Positions 57,158 to 64,000 of a stretch of 64,000 bases of DNA are shown piece by piece (the stretch's first letter is position 1; each line of letters opens with the position of its first letter). The notes under the pieces were generated by a model. The model was not told the origin of the DNA and made no database searches. It saw only the letters and a program-made list of their open reading frames with translations. Position numbers and translations under genes: made by a program. The DNA is taken from positions 806,001 through 870,000 of the forward strand of contig JBMNFB010000001.1 of the NCBI GenBank assembly GCA_050949085.1, read 5' to 3'. Source of the stretch: JBMNFB01 sp050949085 (GTDB lineage Bacteria > Bacillota > UBA994 > UBA5500).

Positions 57158-58505
57158 ACTGCTGGACATCATTGCCGAGTTGTTCAGGCCGCGCAATCTG
57201 GTCGATTTTGCCCGGAGGACTCGCCTGATGTGGCCGATTACACGCCGCTTCCTGCAGAAGAGGCGCCTGCAGTTCGCCCTGATGAGTCTGGCGGTCGCCA
57301 TGGGCTTTACAGCCTACCTGACGTTCCAGGCCATACTCGGCAACGATACCGAGCGAGTGATGCGTCAACTGCAGCTACCCGAGCTTCCGGTAAACATAAT
57401 TGTCCGCCATGAACAGGCTATCTCGGCCGCCGAGCTGGAGAAGATCGCGGATATCCGCTTTCTGGTGGGGCTGGTGCAAGCGCTGGAAGCGGAGGCGTAT
57501 CTGGACGGCTGGGCCTGCAGGTTGCTGGGCTTTGCTCCCGACGAGACGTTTTGGCAGGAACAGATTGAGCTGCAGGGCGGCAGTCTGGAGCTGACAGAGA
57601 ACAGCGTGCTCTTGCCGCAACAACTGGCCGATGAGTGGAAAGTTGGCCCAGGAGATCAATTGTACGGCCTCAGCGCCGGTCGTCTGGGACCGATCAACGG
57701 CGGTGTTCTGGAGATCTGCGGCACCTATACCAGCAACGTCGTGCTCTTTGACCGCCCCATCGTCCTTGCCACTTCGCCGCTCATGAGCGGGCGAAGCCTG
57801 CAGGAACCATCGACTGTCTTTCTTGACGTATACGCCGCGGATGTCAACCGAACATACCGGGAGGTCAGACAGATCCTGTCCCCATCGATTGACGAGGTGC
57901 AGCCGCTGCGATATCGCTGGCTGGTACCCACGGTGATGACTGGTTCCTGGGTTCGCGAGGCGGCGCGCCCTTTCACCATCATCTACCAGACGCGTGGCGG
58001 CTTTAATTCGCTGGCGGCGCAGGCCCAACAGGTAGTGGCCAACAACTACAGCAGCGGCAACGTCATCATCGGGTTGGTTTTCATTTTCTCAGCAACATCG
58101 GTCTTCAACATCCTGCTGATTGCGCTCCTAACACGACGGCGCGACATCGGCATCCTGAAGACGATTGGTTTTGATGACATGTCCATCTTCACCAACTTCC
58201 TGGTGGAAGGCTGTATCGTTGTCGGAAGCGGCATCATCGCCGGGGTATTGCTGAGCCGTGTTGCCTTCGCGGTGGTGGAAAGCCTGACTGGCTATGTGCT
58301 GGGCTCCAGCCCGGGGCTGATTGCCCGCTCGGCCCTGATTTCCTTCATCATTTTCATGGCATCGGCGGCGATTCCCGCCGACATGGCGCGCTATACAACG
58401 GTTATCGAGCTACTGCTGGAGCGTCCGCTGCGCTCCAGTTGGGAAGAAGACCCGCTAAAGCGGCGACCAGCGCAGAATCGCGCTCTGGTTAACCGGAGGG
58501 GTTGA
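57144..58505 (+). CDS. FtsX/MacB-like ABC permease, second of two
   Basis: 453 residues. N-terminal helix (LQFALMSLAVAMGFTAYLTFQ), extracytoplasmic domain (to about residue 310) and three C-terminal helices (VIIGLVFIFSATSVFNILLIALL with the RRRDIGILKTIGFDD coupling loop). GTG start at 57144 after GAGGTGAAGCAAC, overlapping the ATPase gene. With the upstream three genes it forms a double exporter. Confidence 0.85.
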   Translation: MILIRLLDIIAELFRPRNLVDFARRTRLMWPITRRFLQKRRLQFALMSLAVAMGFTAYLTFQAILGNDTERVMRQLQLPELPVNIIVRHEQAISAAELEKIADIRFLVGLVQALEAEAYLDGWACRLLGFAPDETFWQEQIELQGGSLELTENSVLLPQQLADEWKVGPGDQLYGLSAGRLGPINGGVLEICGTYTSNVVLFDRPIVLATSPLMSGRSLQEPSTVFLDVYAADVNRTYREVRQILSPSIDEVQPLRYRWLVPTVMTGSWVREAARPFTIIYQTRGGFNSLAAQAQQVVANNYSSGNVIIGLVFIFSATSVFNILLIALLTRRRDIGILKTIGFDDMSIFTNFLVEGCIVVGSGIIAGVLLSRVAFAVVESLTGYVLGSSPGLIARSALISFIIFMASAAIPADMARYTTVIELLLERPLRSSWEEDPLKRRPAQNRALVNRRG

Positions 58506-58640
58506 GCGGCGACGCGCGTCCCTAGAAACCTGACCTAAAGCCGCGAAAGGCTGCAGCAAGCGATTTGCTGCTGATTGCTCGCTATGGCGGCTGATGCGAT
58601 AATGTGAGTCAAGACGAAATGCTGAAGGAGGCTGATCGCT

Positions 58641-58940
58641 TTGTGGCCCATTCTGATTGCTCTGGCAGCCGGGTTTCTTTTCGGCTGCATCCCTGGTGCC
58701 CACCGCCTCCAGAAAGCAAACCGCATCGTCAGCACCGTCGCCTTGTTCTGCATGCTGACTGGCATGGGCGTTGAATTGGGCGGCGACCAGAAGGTCATGG
58801 CCAGCCTGAGCACTATCGGGCTGGCCGGCGCCCTGATTGCGGCTGCAGCCATCCTGGGAAGCTTGCTGGTCATGCGTAGCCTACTGCCTGCGCTGCAGCA
58901 GGTATACGCGACGCAGGATGAGGATGGAGGGGAGCGATGA
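58641..58940 (+). CDS. LysO family transporter, N-terminal-half protein
   Basis: 99 residues, about three membrane helices (IALAAGFLFGCIPGA, VSTVALFCMLTGMGVELG, GALIAAAAILGSLLVM). It corresponds to the N-terminal part of lysine exporter LysO (YbjE). TTG 58641 follows AAGGAGG at 9 nt. Overlaps the next gene by 4 nt (ATGA). Confidence 0.78.
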   Translation: MWPILIALAAGFLFGCIPGAHRLQKANRIVSTVALFCMLTGMGVELGGDQKVMASLSTIGLAGALIAAAAILGSLLVMRSLLPALQQVYATQDEDGGER

Positions 58941-59536
58941 GCTGGCTGATAGTGCTCTCAGTGCTAATCGGGCTCCTGGCCGGCAACCTGCTGCTTGGGC
59001 CGAGTCAGATCGCGCTCATAGCGCGGCTGAGCCCCTGGGCGCTGACTGTGCTTCTCTTCTGCATTGGCTTTGACCTGGCACTGGATCGGCAGAACTGGCA
59101 GCGCTTTCGTCAGCTGGGCTGGCGGGTCCTGCTGGTTCCGCTCTCCGGCATTATCGGCAGCCTGGTGGGCAGCTTGTCAGTAGCCTGGCTGGCTGACCTG
59201 ACCCCTTGGGAAGCGCTTAGCGTAGGGGCCGGCTTCGGTTGGTACAGCCTTTCCGGAGTCCTCCTGAACAGCCTCGGCTTTTCGCGGCTGGGGGCTATCG
59301 CCTTTCTCAGCAACGTCCTGCGCGAGCTAATGACAGTGCTCCTGATCCCCTGGCTGTCGCGCAGGTTTGATCCGCTGATCGCCATCGCCCCAGGCGGAGC
59401 GACGACAATGGATACGACGCTGCCGCTGATCGCCCGCTACGGCAACACTACGGCTACGCTGGCCGCATTTGTTAACGGCGCTGTGCTTTCCAGCCTGGTG
59501 CCGCTATTAGTGCCTTTCTTCGCCAGGCTGATCTAG
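58937..59536 (+). CDS. lysO: LysO family transporter, C-terminal-half protein
   Basis: 199 residues, about six helices. GLLAGNLLLG, SVGAGFGWYSLSGVLL and ISPGGATTMDTTLPLI-like (AIAPGGATTMDTTLPL) match the conserved part of LysO, which exports L-lysine. Together with the 99-aa protein it makes a full LysO split into two coupled genes, a form also seen in other Firmicutes. Confidence 0.83.
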   Translation: MSWLIVLSVLIGLLAGNLLLGPSQIALIARLSPWALTVLLFCIGFDLALDRQNWQRFRQLGWRVLLVPLSGIIGSLVGSLSVAWLADLTPWEALSVGAGFGWYSLSGVLLNSLGFSRLGAIAFLSNVLRELMTVLLIPWLSRRFDPLIAIAPGGATTMDTTLPLIARYGNTTATLAAFVNGAVLSSLVPLLVPFFARLI

Positions 59537-59707
59537 GCGAAGCGCCTGTACGCCTGTGCTCCTGCGACTCTGGCAGCCGGCCCAAATGTGGCAGGAAAAG
59601 TGCAAAGCATGGCGAATATTGATCGCGCATAGGATTGAAAGGCTGATGCCTTTCCGGCAGAAAGGCCGATTTTCTGCCAACCACATGAACCTAGGAGGGA
59701 ATATTTC

Positions 59708-60751
59708 TTGGACGACCCCGGAGGTAGTAGCTTCTTATTATTCATCCCCGTTCTGCTGTTGCTGTCAGCGCTCTTTTCAGCATCCGAGACTGCCCTGTTC
59801 TCACTCAGCACTGTGCGCACGCGCCAGCTGGAGGAGAAAGGTGTGAAGGGGGCAAAGATCATCTCGCGCTTGCTCAGCAACTCCCCGAAAACGCTTTCCA
59901 CTATTCTGATTGGCAATACCATAGTCAACACCTGGTGCACAAATCTGGTCACAACCCTGTTCCTGATCTTAATGGAGGTGCGCTGGGGAGCCAGAGCAGC
60001 TGGAGCAGTGGCGTCCGTCGCCACTACAATACTGCTGCTGGTGTTCGGCGAGGTGACACCAAAGTCGATCGCGGCCGCAATTCCGGAACGCATCGCGCTG
60101 CTGGTCTCCCGCCCGATCCAGTTTTTCTCCTGGTTGTTGGCTCCGCTGGTCAGACTCTTCGATATCCTCACCGTTTCCAGCAAAACAGGGCTGGATGAAC
60201 CGACCGCCACCAGCGGCGTCACCGAGGAAATCATCAAGACAGCAGTCAATATCAGTCACGAAGAGGGCGAACTGGAAGAGAAAACTCGCGCCATGATCTA
60301 TGGCATCTTTGCCAGCGACGACACTCCCGTGGAACAGCTCATGACGCCGCGGGAACGGATAGTGGCTCTTCCGCTGGAAGCATCGGTGGATGAGGCCATT
60401 CAAACCATGGTCAGCGCTGGTCTCTCCCGGCTGCCTGTCTATCGTGGCGACCTTGACCACATCGTCGGCATGATCTATGCCAAGGATCTGGTCATCGCGC
60501 TCTGCCAGAACCAGAGGGTTAACATCAGGGACTTGATCCGCCCCGTGATGCGCTGTCGCCCGCAACGCAAAATGAATCACCTACTCCAGGAAATGCGGGC
60601 CAGGCGAGCCCAGCTCTGTATCGTCGTCAACGAGCATAACCAGCCGCTCGGCCTGGTGACGATGGAGGATCTGCTGGAAGCCATCGTCGGTGAGATCAGC
60701 GACGAATATGATGGCTCCATCGCAGCAACAAGGGGGCTGGTCTCTTGTTAG
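59708..60751 (+). CDS. CNNM/CorC family membrane protein with CBS pair (first of two)
   Basis: 347 residues. An N-terminal DUF21/CNNM domain with three to four helices (ASETALFSLSTVRTRQLEEKG motif) and a CBS pair (residues 200-335; EQLMTPRERIVALP, FSRLPVY-like LSRLPVYRGDLDHIVGMIYAKDL). No C-terminal CorC_HlyC domain. TTG 59708 follows AGGAGGGAATATTTC. Putative Mg2+/Co2+ efflux role. Confidence 0.85.
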   Translation: MDDPGGSSFLLFIPVLLLLSALFSASETALFSLSTVRTRQLEEKGVKGAKIISRLLSNSPKTLSTILIGNTIVNTWCTNLVTTLFLILMEVRWGARAAGAVASVATTILLLVFGEVTPKSIAAAIPERIALLVSRPIQFFSWLLAPLVRLFDILTVSSKTGLDEPTATSGVTEEIIKTAVNISHEEGELEEKTRAMIYGIFASDDTPVEQLMTPRERIVALPLEASVDEAIQTMVSAGLSRLPVYRGDLDHIVGMIYAKDLVIALCQNQRVNIRDLIRPVMRCRPQRKMNHLLQEMRARRAQLCIVVNEHNQPLGLVTMEDLLEAIVGEISDEYDGSIAATRGLVSC

Positions 60752-62040
60752 AGATGCTAGTCGCCTTCCTGTTCTGGCTGATAAGCTTTTTGATGGTTGG
60801 CTTTTTCGCCGGTTCGGAGACAGCCCTGGTGCGTATTGACGACCTGACGCTGAAGCACACGCTGGAGCGAGGCGCCAAGGGCGCCGAGACGGTGCAGCAG
60901 TTGCTGGAGGACAAACAGAAACTGCTCGCCACCCTGCTGGTGGGCACCAATCTGATGGTGGTTATCTCTACCGTTTTGGCCACCGTTCTCCTGCGCAACG
61001 CGCACCCTTTTGGTATTTCGGGATCGGCTGTAGCCACCTGGGGCATGGTGGTGCTGATACTGATCTTCGGCGAAATCATCCCCAAGCGCCTGGCCACCAG
61101 TCATTCAGTCAGCTTCGCGCTGCGGGTTGCGCGACCGGTGAAGTTCTTTAACTGGCTGTTTGGTCCGGTAGCCGTAGTGCTCACGCAGATTCCTCGCAGC
61201 TTCGGCCACAGGATTGCCGATGAGGTCGAGAGCCCAACTATCAACACTGATTCGCTGCTGACGATGGTGGAGATGGGTGAAGAAGACGGGGCGGTGCTAG
61301 AGGAAGAGCATGACATGATCATCGGCGTTCTGGAGGCAGATGAGACTCTGGTGCGCGAGATTATGGTGCCCCGCGTGGACATGGTGGCCGTCGAGGTGAA
61401 TGATCCGGTGGAAGAGGTCCTCCGGAAGATCGTGGAATCAGGCTTCTCTCGTATTCCCGTCTACGAGAACACCACCGACAACATCGTCGGCGTCCTCTAT
61501 ACCAAGGATTTGCTGGCTAGCGGACTCCTGAACCACTGGAGCAGGCAGGAATCAATCTCGGTAGGCAAGATCATGCGCACCGCCTACTTCGTGCCCGAGG
61601 CGAAAAACGTCGCCGACCTGCTCAGCGAGATGAAAAGCCTCCATATCCATTTGGCCATCGTCGTCGATGAGTATGGCGGCACGGCGGGAATCGTCACCAT
61701 TGAGGATCTCCTGGAAGAGATCGTTGGCGAGATCCAGGATGAATATGACGGGGATGAAGAGGAAGGAGCTATCGAACTGGACGAGGGTGAATGGCTGGTG
61801 GACGCCCGCCTGCCCATCGATGAAGTAAATGAGCTGCTCGACGTGGATCTCCCCGACGATCAGGTGGATACCATCGGTGGCTTGGCCTATCTCTGGTTCG
61901 GCCGCATTCCGGCCACCGGAGAGATGGTCAGCCAGGATGATTACGGCATCACGCTGGTGATCGCCGCCGCCAGCGGCCTGAAGATCGACCGGGTCAAGAT
62001 AGTTCGCCACGCGGAAGCGCGGCAGGCCGCCGGGCAGTGA
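60745..62040 (+). CDS. CNNM/CorC family hemolysin-like protein with CBS pair and CorC_HlyC domain (second of two)
   Basis: 431 residues. CNNM domain with GSETALVRIDDLTLKHTLERG, CBS pair (REIMVPRVDMVAVE, FSRIPVYENTTDNIVGVLYTKDLL, and EYGGTAGIVTIEDLLEEIVGEIQDEYD) and a C-terminal CorC_HlyC domain (LDEGEWLVDARLPIDEVNELL...TIGGLAY). It overlaps the shorter paralogue by 7 nt; a TTG start at 60745 (or ATG 60754). Both are predicted to act at the cytoplasmic membrane in divalent cation handling. Confidence 0.87.
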   Translation: MLEMLVAFLFWLISFLMVGFFAGSETALVRIDDLTLKHTLERGAKGAETVQQLLEDKQKLLATLLVGTNLMVVISTVLATVLLRNAHPFGISGSAVATWGMVVLILIFGEIIPKRLATSHSVSFALRVARPVKFFNWLFGPVAVVLTQIPRSFGHRIADEVESPTINTDSLLTMVEMGEEDGAVLEEEHDMIIGVLEADETLVREIMVPRVDMVAVEVNDPVEEVLRKIVESGFSRIPVYENTTDNIVGVLYTKDLLASGLLNHWSRQESISVGKIMRTAYFVPEAKNVADLLSEMKSLHIHLAIVVDEYGGTAGIVTIEDLLEEIVGEIQDEYDGDEEEGAIELDEGEWLVDARLPIDEVNELLDVDLPDDQVDTIGGLAYLWFGRIPATGEMVSQDDYGITLVIAAASGLKIDRVKIVRHAEARQAAGQ

Positions 62041-62093
62041 TCGAGATGCGCCCTCAGGGGTGATGCCCTGCCTTACACATGCCAACAAGAGAG

Positions 62094-62131
62094 AACCCAC
62101 TGCAACTCAGGAGAGAGGCAGTGGGTTTTTT
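62094..62131 (+). terminator. Intrinsic terminator after the CNNM pair
   Basis: AACCCACTGC and GCAGTGGGTT, 10-bp stem with a 14-nt loop, then TTTT. Confidence 0.88.
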
Positions 62132-62284
62132 GTGACTGCCCCTTCTCTTTGCACAGTATTCGTTCAACGCGGTAATCAGTCGGCCAACTTCGCCACCCAG
62201 TAGATTATCTGCTAAACTGGAGGTAGTTCTATTGTAGAGACGTCGGTAAAGCCTTTCTGCATCAACAGCATCCCGGAGGAGACT

Positions 62285-63454
62285 ATGCCACGCCTAAATC
62301 GAGATCTCTGGTTTTTCTATGCATCATTGCTGCTCTTCTCTGTCGCCAACGGGGCGTATATGGTTTCGTTACCTGCCTATGCACGGGAGCTGGGGGCCAG
62401 CCCGGTGGAGCTGGGGGTGCTCGGCTCAGTGGGCATGGCTTTTTCCACCGTCGCTGCCCTGCCCGGCGGCTGGCTGGCCGACCGTTTTGATCGCAAGCTG
62501 CTGATGGTGATCGGCTGGGCAATGTGCATTCCGGTGCCGCTTATCTTCGCTGCAGCCCAGACCTGGCAGCAGCTGATCCCCGGCTATGCCCTGTTTCATC
62601 TCTCTCTGTTCAGCAATCCGGCTATGCAGGCCTATATCGCCAGCAAGGCTGATCCGGGCAAGGCCGGCTTCACGTTCTCCTTTGTCTTTTCCTCTCTGGC
62701 TGTAGGTGCTATAGCAGCTCCCCCGTTAGGGGGATGGCTGGCGGAGACGGTGGGCCTGGACATTGTCTTCTACATATCGGCGGTGGTCTATTTCCTTTCC
62801 ACCGCCGCCATCCTGTTCATGAGCAAGGATAAACCAGCTACTCTCGAGGGGCGGGGAGCGGTGACGATTCGCTCGGTGTTGACGCCGCAGCTGGTGCGCC
62901 ATCTGCTGCTATTCATGCTGGTGATGACTGTGGTCCATATCCCGTTCAGTTTTATCACGCCATACATGCAGGAGGTGGCGGGTTACGACCTGGCCCGCAT
63001 TGGCCTGCTCACTTCAGCTGCAGCGCTGGGGCGCATGGTGATTTCGCCTTTCTACGGACGGGTGGCAGATCGCCGGGGAACGCTGCCTGCGATCAGCTAC
63101 ATCCTGCTGGCAGTCGCCGCCGCATACGGAATGATGATCGGCACCAGCTGGCTACCCATCTTTGTGTTGAGTTTTTTCCTGCGCGGCAGCAGCGATGGAC
63201 TCAACTCGCTGATGGCTTCCGAGATCGGGCGTATCAGCTCCAGAGCAGCTGCTGGTATGAGCTTCGCTCTCTTTGGACTCTGCACCAACCTGGGGTCGAC
63301 TGTCGCCCCCTACCTGGGCGGGCAGCTCTATGCCCTTGCCGCCCGCTGGCCATTCGCCTTGGCAGCCGCTCTCGCGCTGCTGCTCTCCGCCTACTTCATC
63401 TGGAATCAGAGCAGACAGGTGCGCAGCATGCAGTCTCGACAGCTGGCTGAGTAG
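62285..63454 (+). CDS. MFS family transporter
   Basis: 389 residues, twelve membrane helices. MFS motif A is GGWLADRFDRKLLM between helices 2 and 3, and a copy GRVADRRGTLP between helices 8 and 9. Drug or sugar efflux-type carrier; substrate unknown. ATG 62285 follows GGAGGAGACT. Monocistronic. Confidence 0.87.
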   Translation: MPRLNRDLWFFYASLLLFSVANGAYMVSLPAYARELGASPVELGVLGSVGMAFSTVAALPGGWLADRFDRKLLMVIGWAMCIPVPLIFAAAQTWQQLIPGYALFHLSLFSNPAMQAYIASKADPGKAGFTFSFVFSSLAVGAIAAPPLGGWLAETVGLDIVFYISAVVYFLSTAAILFMSKDKPATLEGRGAVTIRSVLTPQLVRHLLLFMLVMTVVHIPFSFITPYMQEVAGYDLARIGLLTSAAALGRMVISPFYGRVADRRGTLPAISYILLAVAAAYGMMIGTSWLPIFVLSFFLRGSSDGLNSLMASEIGRISSRAAAGMSFALFGLCTNLGSTVAPYLGGQLYALAARWPFALAAALALLLSAYFIWNQSRQVRSMQSRQLAE

Positions 63455-63526
63455 CTGGCGGATCAAGTGTCCCCCACCCCTTCGTTGGTGCATACTAAAC
63501 CGAACTTCCTGACTGGAGGTACTGAA

Positions 63527-64000
63527 GTGACGAGAGTGGTATTGATTCGCCATGGAGAAACCAGACAAAACCGGGCCGGGATCATGCAGGGCAGGATGGA
63601 CGTGCCCTTGAGCGACGTTGGCCAGCGACAGGCCGAGGCGCTAGGACGCCATCTGGGAAGCAAGTATCGCCTGGATCGGCTCTACAGCAGCCAGCTGCTG
63701 CGGGCGCAGATGACGGCAAAGGCAATCCAGCGTCACCAGGATTGCGAGCTGGTGATCTGCCCAGAGCTGCGCGAGATCGACGTCGGTCGGTGGCAGGGTT
63801 TGAGCTACAGGCAGGCCCGCGAGCAGTTTCCGGATGAGTGGGCTGCGCTCGAGACTGATCCGTGGAACATGCAGCGTCCCGCTGGGGAATCATACCGGGA
63901 GGTCTCCCAGCGCGTGCTCGCCTGGCTGACCGAGACGGTAGAGCGAGCCGCTGATCGGCAACAGACAGTAGCCATCGTCACCCATGGCATGCCGGTTCGT
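63527..64000 (+). CDS. Histidine phosphatase superfamily protein (partial, 3' end outside window)
   Basis: 158 codons to the window edge. The phosphohistidine motif is RHGETRQN (IRHGE near residue 9), a REIDVGRWQGLSY motif follows, and the second catalytic histidine in VAIVTHGMPV is at the edge. GpmB/CobC/PhoE-type enzymes hydrolyse phosphate esters such as alpha-ribazole phosphate; substrate is not determined. GTG 63527 follows TGGAGGTACTGAA. Confidence 0.9.
   Translation, partial: MTRVVLIRHGETRQNRAGIMQGRMDVPLSDVGQRQAEALGRHLGSKYRLDRLYSSQLLRAQMTAKAIQRHQDCELVICPELREIDVGRWQGLSYRQAREQFPDEWAALETDPWNMQRPAGESYREVSQRVLAWLTETVERAADRQQTVAIVTHGMPVR

Noticed and set aside
1..64000. Search for CRISPR arrays, tRNA/rRNA genes, intact IS elements, prophage, integrases and T-box motifs.
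   Set aside because: None found by reading; no regular short repeats, no CCA-type tRNA ends and no transposase-like proteins are evident.

Overview
The window looks like a chromosome segment of an anaerobic, endospore-forming, Gram-positive bacterium (Bacillota, clostridial/Peptococcaceae-like grade; I would not go below class). The signs are an alpha/beta-type small acid-soluble spore protein, a CwlD-type germination amidase, a SpoIID/LytB protein, a BofC-like protein, a SCIFF peptide with its radical-SAM maturase, a ferredoxin-dependent 2-oxoacid oxidoreductase (IorAB), an FMN riboswitch in front of an ECF transporter gene, strong purine-rich ribosome binding sites and many GTG/TTG starts. 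Base composition is moderately GC-rich and even. I see no rRNA, tRNA, CRISPR array, prophage or intact insertion sequence.

Layout. 1-0.8 kb: end of iorA plus iorB. 0.9-4.4 kb: NusG-domain-II protein, DUF2164 protein and a three-gene ABC-2 exporter. 4.4-6.9 kb: a dispersed repeat, then an aldolase/aminotransferase pair resembling the HOGA1/AGXT pair of glyoxylate metabolism. 7-10.7 kb: NlpC/P60 hydrolase, free-Met-R-sulfoxide reductase, exported unknown protein with a probable 3' frameshift, cupin-HD-GYP protein and small proteins. 10.8-16.5 kb: S9 peptidase, GNAT, MarR regulator, DegV and a conserved unknown protein; the last three have clear promoters and similar AT-rich dyads. 16.8-19.7 kb: CwlD, second repeat copy, and the SCIFF locus (48-aa peptide plus maturase). 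19.8-24 kb: glutaminase, 5'-nucleotidase, D-aminopeptidase, MATE-like carrier. 24-28.4 kb: a subtilase remnant, tiny ORFs, then DUF6504 plus an error-prone-type DnaE polymerase behind a LexA-like box. 28.4-36.7 kb: riboflavin ECF gene with FMN riboswitch, DUF72, ABC-2 exporter, TIGR04086 protein, tgt, queA, spoIID. 36.8-47.6 kb: metal ATPase with ArsR repressor, queH-hemZ, EamA, lipoprotein, a second ABC-2 exporter behind a leader holding a 39-aa ORF and two terminators, and a GNAT. 47.6-53.9 kb: ruvB-ruvA-ruvC, bofC-like, yebC, nadE, ychF, ylbF. 54-64 kb: a double MacB/FtsX-type ABC system, split lysO, two CNNM/CorC-type proteins, an MFS carrier and the start of a histidine phosphatase.

How it fits together: yebC/bofC-like/ruvCAB and spoIID/queA/tgt/TIGR04086 are normally close neighbours in clostridia; here about 11 kb of metal resistance, transport and queH-hemZ genes separates them. 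Queuosine synthesis (tgt, queA, queH), DNA repair (ruvCAB, dnaE), sporulation/germination and several export systems dominate. The items most worth a second look are the attenuator-like leader with a 39-aa ORF before the second ABC-2 exporter, the two-copy dispersed repeat, the LexA-like box before DUF6504-dnaE, the flanking dyad at the bofC-like promoter, and the SCIFF locus.
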